Source: Bacteroidota bacterium (GTDB lineage Bacteria > Bacteroidota > Bacteroidia > Chitinophagales > Chitinophagaceae). Taken from it: 64,000 nucleotides of DNA. The notes under the pieces were generated by a model that worked only from the letters and a program-made list of their open reading frames with translations, did no database searches and was not told where the DNA came from. Shown piece by piece: positions 8,706 through 18,755 of this stretch. The stretch covers positions 107,889 to 171,888 of the forward strand of contig JAFEAF010000010.1 of assembly GCA_018266555.1 (NCBI GenBank), in the 5' to 3' direction. The position numbers were made by a program, and so were the translations under genes. Numbering within the stretch: the stretch's first letter is position 1; each line of letters starts with the position of its first letter.

Positions 8706-8723
8706 AGCCCGATTTTGAGAATT

Positions 8724-9365
8724 ATGGAACCCGATATAAAAGAAAGAATACGATCCAAAGCTCATGAGTTGTTCCTGAAATATGGAATCCGTTCTATTTC
8801 TATGGATGACATTGCAGCACAGCTTGCCATGTCCAAAAAGACGCTGTACCAGTATTTCAATGATAAAGATGAGCTGGTAGATACGGCCGTGGAAATTGAG
8901 ATTAAAAAAGGGAAACAGGAATGCCAGGGCTGCTCCATGGAGGCAAAAGATGCTATTGAGGAAATATTGCTGATGATGGAAAATATTGAAGAGCAATTCC
9001 GGAATATGAACCCGACTGTTTTGTACGACCTGGATAAATTTCACCATAACGCATTCCGCAAATTCCAGAAACATAAAAACGAATTTATTCTGGACGTGGT
9101 TCGTAAGAATATTGAAAGAGGAATAAAGGAAGAGTTGTTCCGGCCGGAAATCAATGCAGATATATTATCCAGGTTTCGGTTAGAATCCATGATGATTGCT
9201 TTTAATATGGATATATTTCCCCCACGCAAATACAATCTGGCAAAAGTTACCGTTGAAATTATGGAACACTATCTCTATGGATTGGCTACCATTAAAGGGC
9301 ATAAATTGATTTTGAAATACCAACAGGAAAAAAAATATCAGGCACATGAAACCAAACCGGCTTAA
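8724..9365 (+). CDS. TetR/AcrR family transcriptional regulator of an RND efflux operon
   Basis: This is a repressor-type regulator of 213 residues. The helix-turn-helix lies at about 8-54 (AHELFLKYGIRSISMDDIAAQLAMSKKTLYQYFNDKDEL), which is the TetR_N signature. The C-terminal ligand-binding part is divergent and carries a Cys-x-x-Cys (ECQGCS) at about 67-70, which might be redox- or metal-responsive. The ATG at 8724 is chosen because the promoter and operator lie just before it. The 3' end overlaps the start of the tolC-like gene by 20 bases, so the regulator is the first gene of the operon it most likely represses. Confidence 0.9.
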   Translation: MEPDIKERIRSKAHELFLKYGIRSISMDDIAAQLAMSKKTLYQYFNDKDELVDTAVEIEIKKGKQECQGCSMEAKDAIEEILLMMENIEEQFRNMNPTVLYDLDKFHHNAFRKFQKHKNEFILDVVRKNIERGIKEELFRPEINADILSRFRLESMMIAFNMDIFPPRKYNLAKVTVEIMEHYLYGLATIKGHKLILKYQQEKKYQAHETKPA

Positions 9366-10692
9366 GGTACGATTACTACCGGCAATACTTTTATTGTCTC
9401 ATTCCGTTTTTGCACAACCTGCACCAGTCATACATGAATTTTCGGTACAGCAGGCTGTGGACTATGCAAAGAAAAACAGTGTACAGGTAAAAAATGCATT
9501 GCTGGATGTCCAAATACAGGATCAAACCAACCGGGACTTCACATCGGCAGCTTATCCAAAAATCAATGGGAGTTTTAATATGGTGTATAATGCCAAAGTT
9601 CCTGTGACATTAGTGCCGGCTGAATTTTTTGGAGGTACTCCCGGTACGTATGAAAAATTTCCGTTCGGAATAAAATGGAATGCTACCGGCGGAATATCAC
9701 TGGATCAATTGCTGTTTGATGGCCAGGTGTTTGTTGGCTTGCAGGCAAGAAAAACAGTTCTTGATTTTACAATGAAAAATGTAGAAGTAACCGAAGAACT
9801 GATCAAGTCTAATATTTATAAAGTGTACTACCAGTTGCTGGCCGGAAAAACACAGATCGGTCTGCTGGACGCCAATATTGATCGTTTGCAAAAATTACTT
9901 AGCGATACTAGAGAGATATATAAAAATGGATTTGCAGAAAAACTGGATTTGGATAAAGTATCTGTTCAGATAGCCAACCTGGAAACAGAAAAACTAAAAG
10001 TAATCAACCAGATTGGTAATGGCTATCTCGGCCTGAAACTATTGATGGGTATGCCGGTTCACGATTCATTGCGGCTTACCGATACCATCAGTTATGAACA
10101 GGTACGTGAAAACTTACCACAGGTTTCTGACTTTAAATACATCGAACGGAAAGAGTATCAATATGCAGAATTAGGCATTAAACTTGGCCGGTATAATATC
10201 AGGCGGTATAAACTGAGCCGGTACCCAACAATAAGTCTTAATGCTTATTACAATGAAAATGCACAGAGGAATAAGTTTACTTTTTTTAGTAATGGTGATT
10301 GGTTCCCTGTTTCAGCAATTTCATTGCATATAAATGTGCCGATATTTAATGGATTTTCTACCCGTGCAAAAATTCAACAAGCCACCTTGGAACTTCAAAA
10401 AAGCATCAACCAGCAGGAGGCACTGAAACTTTCCATTGATAATGAGATTGAAACGGCAAAAAATAATTTTACTGCAGCTGTAGCTACATTGGATTTTCAG
10501 AAAAAAAATATGGAACTGGCGGAGCAGGTATATAACCAAACCCGGAAAAAATTTGATGCCGGCGTAGGATCCAATACTGAGATTACAGCAGCGCATACAG
10601 ATTTGAAAGCAGCCCAGGGCAATTACATCAGTGCATTATATGATGCGATCATTGCCAAAGTAGATTATTTAAAAGCTCTTGGAAAACTTTAA
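9346..10692 (+). CDS. TolC family outer-membrane efflux channel
   Basis: The protein has 448 residues and an N-terminal signal peptide ending in SHSVFA/QP. It has two OEP repeats with long helical hairpins: EFSVQQAVDYAKKNSVQVKNALLDVQIQ starts the first and RKEYQYAELGIKLGRYNIRRYKLSRYPTISL the second. This is the trimeric outer-membrane and periplasmic tunnel of a tripartite pump. It overlaps tetR and is followed by the adaptor and pump genes, so all three layers of the pump are encoded together. Confidence 0.9.
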   Translation: MKPNRLKVRLLPAILLLSHSVFAQPAPVIHEFSVQQAVDYAKKNSVQVKNALLDVQIQDQTNRDFTSAAYPKINGSFNMVYNAKVPVTLVPAEFFGGTPGTYEKFPFGIKWNATGGISLDQLLFDGQVFVGLQARKTVLDFTMKNVEVTEELIKSNIYKVYYQLLAGKTQIGLLDANIDRLQKLLSDTREIYKNGFAEKLDLDKVSVQIANLETEKLKVINQIGNGYLGLKLLMGMPVHDSLRLTDTISYEQVRENLPQVSDFKYIERKEYQYAELGIKLGRYNIRRYKLSRYPTISLNAYYNENAQRNKFTFFSNGDWFPVSAISLHINVPIFNGFSTRAKIQQATLELQKSINQQEALKLSIDNEIETAKNNFTAAVATLDFQKKNMELAEQVYNQTRKKFDAGVGSNTEITAAHTDLKAAQGNYISALYDAIIAKVDYLKALGKL

Positions 10693-10717
10693 TTCAAATA
10701 ACATAATAATAAATTTT

Positions 10718-11878
10718 ATGAAGAAAATTCTTTTCTTGATTACGGGCGGATGCATTCTTATGATTACCGGTTGTAATGGAGGATCCAAAGACGATAATGC
10801 TAATCTTGCCAGCCTGAAGAAAAAGCTGGAAGCAAAAAAGAAAGAACAAAGCAGTTTGGAATCTGAAGTTAGAAGCCTGGAAGAACAAATTGCAAAGCTG
10901 GATACTTCGGCTGCAGAATTACAAAACCGAAGACTGGTAGCTGTGAGTGCAGTAGCGTCTCAGGATTTTGTTCATTATATCGAACTTCAGGGGAAGGTAG
11001 ATGCAGATAATATTGTGGTGGTTATGCCACGGGGTATGCCGGCACAGGTAAAAGGATTGTTTGTAACGCAGGGAGACTTTGTAAAACAAGGCCAGTTACT
11101 GGTTAAATTGGATGATGCCATAATCCTTCAGCAATTGGATGGGTTAAATACTCAATTGGCTTATGCAGAAAATATGTATAACCGCCAGAAAAATTTATGG
11201 GATCAGGGTATTGGCACAGAAGTACAACTGATCACAGCAAAAAATAATGTGGATGGCTTGAATAAACAGATTGCAACATTAAAAGAAAACTGGAAAACAT
11301 ATTCTGTTTATGCGCCTATCTCCGGTAAAGCAGATGTTGTGGATATTAAAGTGGGAGAAACGTTCACCGGTGCCACTGCCACAGGTCCACAGATTCGGAT
11401 TGTAAATACCAACAGTATGAAAGTGGTTACAGAAGTTCCTGAAAATTATCAGAAAGGAGTTTCAACAGGGACAACCCTGCAGGTTTCAGTTCCTGATATC
11501 GGCAAAAATTTTACAACAAAAATAAAAGCGACAGGCGCCATCATCAATCCCAATACGAGGGCTTTTACAACAGAAGCTAAAATCCCTTCAGATCCGGCAT
11601 TGCGGGTAAATCAGAATGCCGTGGTGCGCATTGAAGATTATGCTTCTAAAAATGTAATTGTAATCCCGGTGAACATTGTACAATCTGATGAAAAAAATAA
11701 ATATGTCTATGTGATGGTAAAAGAAGGGGATCGTCTTGTAGCAAGAAAAAAAATAGTGGAAACCGGCATGTCTTATAACAGCCAGATCGAGATTAAAAGC
11801 GGATTGAATGCCGGTGACCAGATCATAACAAGCGGGTACCAGTTGGTGTATGACGGACAGGCAGTAACCACGGAATAA
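10718..11878 (+). CDS. RND efflux periplasmic adaptor (membrane-fusion protein), lipoprotein
   Basis: The protein has 386 residues. The ATG at 10718 begins MKKILFLITGG with a lipobox ending at Cys19 (MITGC), so the protein should be lipid-anchored. A coiled coil (about 27-67, LASLKKKLEAKKKEQSSLESEV and beyond) is followed by the barrel-sandwich/biotinyl-lipoyl-like halves GRVDADNIVVVMPRGM... and the second half VYAPISGKADVVDIKVGETF. A beta-barrel and membrane-proximal domain follow (KKIVETGMSYNSQIEIKSGLNAGDQIITSGYQLV). It links the TolC channel to the inner-membrane pump encoded next. An in-frame start upstream at 10679 would fall inside the tolC gene and ahead of the signal, so it is rejected. 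Confidence 0.9.
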   Translation: MKKILFLITGGCILMITGCNGGSKDDNANLASLKKKLEAKKKEQSSLESEVRSLEEQIAKLDTSAAELQNRRLVAVSAVASQDFVHYIELQGKVDADNIVVVMPRGMPAQVKGLFVTQGDFVKQGQLLVKLDDAIILQQLDGLNTQLAYAENMYNRQKNLWDQGIGTEVQLITAKNNVDGLNKQIATLKENWKTYSVYAPISGKADVVDIKVGETFTGATATGPQIRIVNTNSMKVVTEVPENYQKGVSTGTTLQVSVPDIGKNFTTKIKATGAIINPNTRAFTTEAKIPSDPALRVNQNAVVRIEDYASKNVIVIPVNIVQSDEKNKYVYVMVKEGDRLVARKKIVETGMSYNSQIEIKSGLNAGDQIITSGYQLVYDGQAVTTE

Positions 11879-11924
11879 AAAATTTAAGCTGAAGTATCAA
11901 ACAGTATTGCAACAAAACTATTTT

Positions 11925-14900
11925 ATGAAAGCATTGGAAGGACTCAGGGAGAAATTCAAACAATTCAGGCCTACCAGTTGGGCAGTGGATAACCGTACGG
12001 CTATCTATATCATCACCATCATTATTACTTTATACGGCTTAAATAAGTTTAATACATTACCCAAAGAACAGTATCCTGATATTGTAGTACCCACTATTTC
12101 GGTCACTACAGTATATGTGGGCAATTCTCCAAAGGATATTGAGAATTTGGTTACAAGACCAATCGAAAAACAAATCAAAGGTATCAGCGGTGCCAAAGTA
12201 AATAAAGTACAATCAATATCGCAACAGGACTATTCTCTTATTATCGTTGAGTTCAGTACCGATGTAAAAACTGAGGTGGCCAGACAGAAAGTAAAAGATG
12301 CAGTGGACAAAGCACAATCGAATCTCCCCACTGACCTGACCTCCCAACCGGACATACAGGAGTTTTCGTTTAGTGAAATGCCGATTATGTTCGTAAATGT
12401 GAGTGGTGATTATGACGGGATAAAGCTCAAACAGTTTGCTGATAAATTACAGGACCGCTTTGAAGAATTAAAAGAAATCGGCCGTGCAGATATTGTTGGC
12501 GCACCGGAAAGAGAAATACAGGTCAATGTGGATCCATATAAAATGCAAAGCGCCAAAATCACTTTTGATGATATTGAAAATGCTATTTCAAGAGAAAATC
12601 ATGATATCACAGGCGGTCAGATTGAAGTGGGCAATATGAAAAGAAACCTGACTGTGAGAGGCCAGTTTATCACTCCGGCGGATATGCAGAACATTGTGGT
12701 AAAAGGCAGCCAGGCCAATGCGGTTGTTTACCTCAGGGATATTGCACAAATAAAAGATACTGTCAAAGAAAAAGACAGCTATGCAAGATTGGATGGGAAA
12801 AATGTAGTGACTTTAAATATCATCAAACGCTCCGGCGAAAACCTGATCAATGCTGCGGATAAGATCAAAGCCATTGTAGCGGACATGAGAGCAAAAAATG
12901 AATTACCCAATGATCTCCGGGTGGAATTTACCGGTGACCAGAGTGTGCAAACCAAAACATCATTTAATGATCTTGTCAATACGATCGTCATTGGATTTAT
13001 TCTTGTATTGTTGGTATTGATGTTTTTTATGGGGGTGACGAATGCTTTTTTTGTGGCATTGAGTGTTCCGCTCAGTGTTTTTGTCTCCTTTCTCTTTTTA
13101 CCGGTGGCTGATTATATTGTCGGCACATCAGTTACGCTCAACTTCATCGTATTATTTGCATTGCTTTTTGGCTTGGGAATTATTGTGGACGATGCCATCG
13201 TGGTAATAGAAAATACACATCGCATTTATGCCAATGGAAAAGTACCTGTGGCCAGGGCCGCAAAAATAGCGGCAGGAGAGATTTTTGTTCCTGTATTGGC
13301 CGGCACTTTAACAACACTGGCTCCCTTTTTCCCATTACTATTATGGACAGGTTTGATAGGAAAATTTATGATCTACCTGCCTACAATGCTGATACTTACT
13401 TTAGGCGCATCGTTGATTGTAGCATTTGTTTTTAACCCGGTGTTTGCCGTGAGCTTTATGCGCCCTGAGGGCCGGGAGTTTGAACAGCCTAAAAAAGGAT
13501 TGTTTAAGAAATGGTGGTTCTGGACATTTATTGCTTTTGGTATTTTGCTCAATGTAGCAGGCTGGCATGGCTTGGGAAATTTTATGATTTTTATTTCTCT
13601 GTTAGCCATACTAAATGTTTATGTTTTACGGGATGCCATTCATTGGTTTCAGCAACACATGTTGCCCTGGCTGATGAATCATTATGAAAGATTATTGCGT
13701 TGGGCATTACATAAAGCAAGGCCGGTGCGCTTGCTTTTATATTTATTCATATTGTTTATTGTTTCTGTTTTCTTATTGGTGTTAAGAAATAACCCTAAGC
13801 CATTTTTTCCTGACGGCGATCCGCATTTTATTTATGTGTATTTAAAATTGCCTGTTGGAACCAGCGTGAAATACACAGATTCGGTAACGGCGGTATTGGA
13901 GAAAAAAGTGTACCAGGTTTTAGGTAATCAACGCCCGGGTCAGCCGGGTTCTATTGTTGAAAGTGTCATTTCCAATGTAGCATTGGGTGCCAACAATCCA
14001 AGAGATAATAATAAAAGTATTCAACCCAATCTCGGGCGTATCCAGATATCTTTTGTTGAATTTGATAAACGACATGGCATCAGTACCGGAACTTACCTGA
14101 CTAAGATTCGGGAAGCCATGAAGGGAATTCCTGCCGCAGAGATCACTGTCAACAAAGAAGACAATGGCCCGCCAACCGATCCTCCGGTGAATATTGAAAT
14201 TGCCGGAGATAATTTCCAGGAGATTGCTAAAGTGGCAACCGATCTCAACAATTATTTAGATACAAATAAAGTGGAAGGTATTGAAAAGCTCACCATGGAT
14301 GTGGACCTGAACAATCCGGAAATAACTGTTACAGTTGACCGGGAAAAAGCGTTAATGGAAGGGTTGAGTACAGCACAAGTGGGTATGTATTTGCGTACTG
14401 CAGTTTTTGGAAAAGAAGCAAGCAAACTGAAACAAGGAGAAGACGAATATAAAATACAGGTAAGATATAATGACCTAGTCCGAAATAATATCACTGACCT
14501 GATGAATATGCGCATCACATTCAGGGATTTCAATACCATGGCTGTAAAACAAGTACCCTTAAATGCCATTGCTAAAGTGGAATATACTAACACCGCAGGA
14601 GGTATACGCAGAAAGAATGAAAAAAGAACCATCCAACTTCAATCCAATGTACTCGATCCTTCGATGGTGACCCCCATCAACAAGGAACTTGGATTTAAAA
14701 TTGACGATTTTAAGTCCAAATCAAGAATACCCGCCGATGTGAGTATCAGATTATCCGGACAGAGTGAACAGGAGAAAGAAACATTATCATTCTTAGGGCA
14801 GGCGTTAATCATTGCATTGTTGCTGATCTTCCTGATCCTGGTTTTACAATTCAACAGTCTCAGCAAACCGTTTATCGTTCTTACTGAAATTTTCTTTTCG

Positions 14901-15479
14901 GTGATTGGGGTATTCCTTGGTTATGCCATTACCGGTATGAGCATGCCGACTATTATGATCGGGGTGGGCATCGTGGGCCTTGCTGGTATTGTGGTAAAGA
15001 ACGGAATTTTATTAATAGATTTTACTGATGAACTACGAAGCCGCGGCATGCGTACAAGAGAAGCGGCAATACAGGCGGGAAAGATCCGTATCATTCCGGT
15101 ATTGCTGACAGCCCTGGCAACGATACTCGGATTGATACCGCTGGCAGTGGGATTGAACATCAACTTCGTTTCATTGTTCCAGCATTTGAATCCGAAGATA
15201 TTTTTCGGTGGCGACAGTGTAGTCTTCTGGGGGCCTCTCAGTTGGACGATCATCTTCGGCCTCATCTTTGCATTTTTCCTGACGCTGGTGATGGTGCCCA
15301 GCATGTACCTCATCGCTCATAGACTGAGAAGACCGATGGAAAAATTCTATGGAACCAAGTACGTGGCCCTGTTTGGTTTCCTGGGCCCGCTGTTTTTCAT
15401 CTTTGTTGGCTTCATGTTCCTGGTAAGGAGGCTGCAGGGTAAAAGGGTATGGCTGGGAAAATTAAAAACAATTTCATAG
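11925..15479 (+). CDS. RND multidrug efflux pump, AcrB/MexB (HAE1) type
   Basis: This is an inner-membrane proton-driven pump of 1184 residues, slightly longer than AcrB because of an insertion after TM6 and a C-terminal tail. Twelve TM segments are arranged 1+5 / 1+5. The proton-relay pair Asp422-Asp423 lies in the TM4 motif GIIVDDAIVVIENTHRI, which is the HAE1 signature. Periplasmic porter-domain blocks (TTVYVGNSPKDIENLVTRPIE, FRDFNTMAVKQVPL) are present. I use the ATG at 11925; a TTG six codons earlier is also in frame. It ends the tetR-tolC-adaptor-pump operon. Substrates cannot be read from the sequence; the pump family exports drugs, bile salts or lipophilic compounds. Confidence 0.93.
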   Translation: MKALEGLREKFKQFRPTSWAVDNRTAIYIITIIITLYGLNKFNTLPKEQYPDIVVPTISVTTVYVGNSPKDIENLVTRPIEKQIKGISGAKVNKVQSISQQDYSLIIVEFSTDVKTEVARQKVKDAVDKAQSNLPTDLTSQPDIQEFSFSEMPIMFVNVSGDYDGIKLKQFADKLQDRFEELKEIGRADIVGAPEREIQVNVDPYKMQSAKITFDDIENAISRENHDITGGQIEVGNMKRNLTVRGQFITPADMQNIVVKGSQANAVVYLRDIAQIKDTVKEKDSYARLDGKNVVTLNIIKRSGENLINAADKIKAIVADMRAKNELPNDLRVEFTGDQSVQTKTSFNDLVNTIVIGFILVLLVLMFFMGVTNAFFVALSVPLSVFVSFLFLPVADYIVGTSVTLNFIVLFALLFGLGIIVDDAIVVIENTHRIYANGKVPVARAAKIAAGEIFVPVLAGTLTTLAPFFPLLLWTGLIGKFMIYLPTMLILTLGASLIVAFVFNPVFAVSFMRPEGREFEQPKKGLFKKWWFWTFIAFGILLNVAGWHGLGNFMIFISLLAILNVYVLRDAIHWFQQHMLPWLMNHYERLLRWALHKARPVRLLLYLFILFIVSVFLLVLRNNPKPFFPDGDPHFIYVYLKLPVGTSVKYTDSVTAVLEKKVYQVLGNQRPGQPGSIVESVISNVALGANNPRDNNKSIQPNLGRIQISFVEFDKRHGISTGTYLTKIREAMKGIPAAEITVNKEDNGPPTDPPVNIEIAGDNFQEIAKVATDLNNYLDTNKVEGIEKLTMDVDLNNPEITVTVDREKALMEGLSTAQVGMYLRTAVFGKEASKLKQGEDEYKIQVRYNDLVRNNITDLMNMRITFRDFNTMAVKQVPLNAIAKVEYTNTAGGIRRKNEKRTIQLQSNVLDPSMVTPINKELGFKIDDFKSKSRIPADVSIRLSGQSEQEKETLSFLGQALIIALLLIFLILVLQFNSLSKPFIVLTEIFFSVIGVFLGYAITGMSMPTIMIGVGIVGLAGIVVKNGILLIDFTDELRSRGMRTREAAIQAGKIRIIPVLLTALATILGLIPLAVGLNINFVSLFQHLNPKIFFGGDSVVFWGPLSWTIIFGLIFAFFLTLVMVPSMYLIAHRLRRPMEKFYGTKYVALFGFLGPLFFIFVGFMFLVRRLQGKRVWLGKLKTIS

Positions 15480-15588
15480 CCATGCAGCAAATTGAAAATT
15501 ACCGTTGTCTTATCCTTGCAACCAATTTTTCAATACTGTCTGTTTAAGCCTGTCGGTGACATAATCGCAGGCGGGGTTTTGGTGAAAT

Positions 15589-15625
15589 AAAAGAGGCTGG
15601 TTCAGCAATGAGCCGGCCTCTTTTT
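15589..15625. terminator. Strong bidirectional rho-independent terminator
   Basis: A 16-base stem with two G-T pairs, 15589-15604 and 15609-15624, closes on a GCAA tetraloop. It is bounded by an A-run on the left and a T-run on the right, so it terminates in both directions. It separates the converging RND efflux operon and the MBL hydrolase gene. Confidence 0.9.
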
Positions 15626-15650
15626 GGTAAAGCATATAACCTGATTTGCC

Positions 15651-16520
15651 TTATCCGAGTGTATCTATTTTAAAAAACTCTTTCGGACGTATTCCTCTTT
15701 CCGTTTGATGAAGAGTGCAACACTCATACGATGGGTCATGTTCAAAAAAAAGGATATAGTTGTTTTCAACAGCTTCTGCCAGGAAACACCTTTTTTCAGT
15801 AAGGGTAGTCAATGGAAACATATCATAAGCCATAACATACGGCATGGGAATATGACCTTGTGAAGGAAGCAGGTCAGCCATGAAGACAACAGTTTTGCCT
15901 TTATAATTTATTTGGGGCAGCATCATGGATGCAGTGTGACCGGAAACAAACCGGACTTTCACTGAAGGAATATCAAAATTTGAAGAAGGGAGTTTTCCAT
16001 CGGCCGGCAAATCAGGTTTATTAATAAACCGAAGCTTTCCGCTTTCCTGAATGGGTAAAATATTTTCTTTTAAAAAGCTGGCTCTCTCTCTTTCATTAGG
16101 ATGCACCGCCCATTGCCAATGATCTTCATTGCTCCAGAAACTTGCATTTCTAAATGCGGGGATTAATTTATTTCCTTCCCGGATAATAGAACCGCCGCAA
16201 TGGTCAAAATGCAGATGCGTCAAAAAAACATCGGTAATATCGCTGCGATGAAAACCATATTTAGCTAATGACTTATCAAGCGTATCATCACCATTCAGGT
16301 AATAATAACTGAAAAATTTTGCATCCTGTTTATCACCCATTCCATTATCAACAAGTATTAAACGGTTTCCATCTTCAATCAGCAGGCAGCGCAAAGCCCA
16401 GTTGCACATATTATTCTCATCTGCTGGATTTATTTTATTCCAAATACTTTTTGGTACCACACCAAACATGGCGCCACCATCTAATTTGAAATAGCCGGTA
16501 TTGATGCTGAAAAGTTTCAT
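15651..16520 (-). CDS. Metallo-beta-lactamase fold hydrolase (lactonase-like)
   Basis: The protein has 289 residues. The di-zinc motif HLHFDHCGG is at about residues 104-112, with further ligands at SGHTASM, the bridging Asp in FMADLLPS, and a final His in FFEHDPSYEC. The long N-terminal strand pair and the absence of a signal peptide resemble AttM/AiiA-type lactonases and related cytoplasmic MBL hydrolases, more than glyoxalase II or beta-lactamases. The substrate is not known. It lies 18 bases downstream of the MFS transporter gene on the same strand, so transporter and hydrolase may handle one compound. Confidence 0.82.
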   Translation of the reverse strand: MKLFSINTGYFKLDGGAMFGVVPKSIWNKINPADENNMCNWALRCLLIEDGNRLILVDNGMGDKQDAKFFSYYYLNGDDTLDKSLAKYGFHRSDITDVFLTHLHFDHCGGSIIREGNKLIPAFRNASFWSNEDHWQWAVHPNERERASFLKENILPIQESGKLRFINKPDLPADGKLPSSNFDIPSVKVRFVSGHTASMMLPQINYKGKTVVFMADLLPSQGHIPMPYVMAYDMFPLTTLTEKRCFLAEAVENNYILFFEHDPSYECCTLHQTERGIRPKEFFKIDTLG

Positions 16521-16538
16521 GAGACCAGTAATAATTTT

Positions 16539-17894
16539 TTACAAAAGTGATAATTTTCTCTGAGCCGATTTTGCATAGAGCAATAAAAAAAAACCAATAA
16601 GAAAAAAAACCATTAAAGCTAATACGGAAGTTCGTTGTGAGCCTGTCAGTTCGGTCAGGAATCCAAAAAAGAAAAGGCCGGTTACAATACCTATTTTTTC
16701 AGATACATCATAAAAACTGAAAAAAGAAGCAGTGTCTTTTGTTTCAGGCATCAGTTTGGAATAGGTGGAGCGGCTTAATGACTGAATGCCGCCCATTACA
16801 AAACCCACTACCGAGGCGAGTATTCCAAATTGTACAATATTCCCTTTGGGTACGAAAAATGCATCAATACAAATAAATACCCATACGGCAACACAAACCA
16901 TAAGGGCTTTCAGGTTCCCGATTTTTTCAGACAATTTAGAAATAGCAAATGCACCGGGAATAGCTATTAACTGGATTATCAATATGGCAATGATTAAAAA
17001 TTCTGCCGGTATGGCTAATTCACTTTTACCATATAAAGTGGCGGCAAGCATCACTGTTTGCACTCCCATATTATAAAAAAAATAAGCAACCAAATATCTT
17101 TTCAGCAATGGCATACTGGTAAGTTGCCCCCATACTTTGCGTAATTCTTTGTATCCGTTAAAAAGAATATTTTTTTTATTTCCTTCGCCGGCGGGTATAG
17201 ACCTGGGAAGGCGGCTCAATGAAAATTGTCCAAATCCCCACCACCAGATACCAACTAATAAAAAGGACATTCTGAATTGAATGGTAGAGGCATCAGATTT
17301 AGTTTCATCGCCACCTACGATACCGGGAAAAAAAACCAGAACAAATGAAATAATCTGCAGGATCACACTCCCGATATAACCCATGGCAAATCCTTTGGCG
17401 CTGACACGATCCCTGTCTTTCGGAGCAGCGATTTCAGGAAGGAAAGAATTATAATAAACCAGGCTGGCCCAGAATCCGACGCAGGCAACAATAATGCTCA
17501 ACAAACCAAAGCCGAGATGAGAAGCGATGGCGTTGGTGCGTCCTGTTGATGTATTAAATAAAAAAAGCGAAGCACAGGCAAGGCTTCCCATCGTCAGAAA
17601 AAAATTCATAAAACTTTTCTTATTACCCCGGTAATCCGCAATAGAAGATAAAATAGGAGAGATGATGGCTACCACCAGGAAAGCGATTGCCAATGTATAA
17701 TTATAAAGAGCAGAACTGACAAACTCCCGCCCCATAAAATGTATATACGCTGTTCCCGACTCATCTACTCTTTGTTTGGTGATGGCATCATAATATGCAG
17801 GCAAAATAGTAGAAGAAATGACAAGGCTGTACACCGAGTTGGCCCAATCATACATAGCCCAGCCATTGATTACTTTTTTAGAAGCAGTTTGCAT
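16539..17894 (-). CDS. MFS transporter, UMF1 (Atg22-like) family
   Basis: The protein has 451 residues with about 12 membrane helices. The N-terminal WAMYDWANSVYSLVISSTILPAYYDAI motif is the diagnostic signature of the UMF1 group, whose eukaryotic relative is the vacuolar effluxer Atg22. A central cytoplasmic loop (residues ~215-245) is basic. The substrate is unknown; amino acid or peptide efflux is suggested only by the eukaryotic homologue. It is the first gene of a two-gene unit with the MBL hydrolase. Confidence 0.85.
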   Translation of the reverse strand: MQTASKKVINGWAMYDWANSVYSLVISSTILPAYYDAITKQRVDESGTAYIHFMGREFVSSALYNYTLAIAFLVVAIISPILSSIADYRGNKKSFMNFFLTMGSLACASLFLFNTSTGRTNAIASHLGFGLLSIIVACVGFWASLVYYNSFLPEIAAPKDRDRVSAKGFAMGYIGSVILQIISFVLVFFPGIVGGDETKSDASTIQFRMSFLLVGIWWWGFGQFSLSRLPRSIPAGEGNKKNILFNGYKELRKVWGQLTSMPLLKRYLVAYFFYNMGVQTVMLAATLYGKSELAIPAEFLIIAILIIQLIAIPGAFAISKLSEKIGNLKALMVCVAVWVFICIDAFFVPKGNIVQFGILASVVGFVMGGIQSLSRSTYSKLMPETKDTASFFSFYDVSEKIGIVTGLFFFGFLTELTGSQRTSVLALMVFFLIGFFLLLYAKSAQRKLSLL

Positions 17895-17953
17895 ATACGG
17901 TTATATATCTGCTCAAAGTACTAAAAAATAATTTCGGTGAAAGATTATTTATC

Positions 17954-18748
17954 TTAGAATATAGCTGCCATTGTTTGTTTGAACAGGTAAAGCATCGGAA
18001 TAAGAAGCAGCACGGTGAGGAACATGACAAGAATATATACTAACACAACAAAGATGGTGGTAATGAAAAATCCTTTCCATGTTTTTTTGTTATACAGCCA
18101 GTCATAAAAAGCATATATATAATAGCAAATGGTAAGCACTACATATATGGTATCCAGGGTATCAACAACATTGGTTTTATTATTAAAATAATAAACCGGG
18201 AAAAAAATAATCCGGATCAGTGAAGCTTCCCCGATAAAATATGCATTGGCGACCAGGTGCTCTCCGAAATAATGTTTTCGTTGCCTGAAAAATAACCATG
18301 TACAAAGAGCCACGATGGGAAACTGCAACATTAAGATTCCAGTGAGGTATTCCTGGTTGATCAGGTCCAGTTGATGCCCCAGTTTTTTATCATCCATCCA
18401 TTCTTCATACATTTTTGAATCAGGCGGGCTGATATGATTGCTGATAAATAAAACGGCAACTATACCACCGATGAACAAAAAGAAATTTATTGGCTTGTAA
18501 TGTTTTTTACGATTGCCTGCAAAATAACCTTTTACCATTTGCCCCGGGTGACGGAGTAATTCATAAATAGTATAAAAGATATTGAAACCGACATGAAATA
18601 TGATTTCAGGAAGAGTTTTTGCAAACCTGAGCAGGGTAACCCGCTCATGCTGCAACTTTTCACCACAATACATACAATAAATACCAGGAGACATTTTGCC
18701 GCAGGCGGGACATTTTTTTTCAATATAAATGGGATCAGGTATCTCCAT
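17954..18748 (-). CDS. DUF3667 family membrane protein with N-terminal zinc ribbon
   Basis: The protein has 264 residues. Two CxxC pairs near the N-terminus (KKCPACGK and YCMYCGEK, residues ~13-33) form a zinc ribbon. The segment TLPEIIFHVGFNIFYTIYELLRHPGQMVKGYFAGNRKKHYKPINFF is typical of DUF3667, and about five membrane helices follow. No function is established. It starts 7 bases after the uppP stop, so it is likely cotranscribed with uppP. Confidence 0.82.
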   Translation of the reverse strand: MEIPDPIYIEKKCPACGKMSPGIYCMYCGEKLQHERVTLLRFAKTLPEIIFHVGFNIFYTIYELLRHPGQMVKGYFAGNRKKHYKPINFFLFIGGIVAVLFISNHISPPDSKMYEEWMDDKKLGHQLDLINQEYLTGILMLQFPIVALCTWLFFRQRKHYFGEHLVANAYFIGEASLIRIIFFPVYYFNNKTNVVDTLDTIYVVLTICYYIYAFYDWLYNKKTWKGFFITTIFVVLVYILVMFLTVLLLIPMLYLFKQTMAAIF

Positions 18749-18755
18749 ATAAATT

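Noticed and set aside
8661-8723. ATG at 8661 as the start of the first TetR
   Set aside because: The promoter and the operator lie between it and the conserved N-terminus at 8724.
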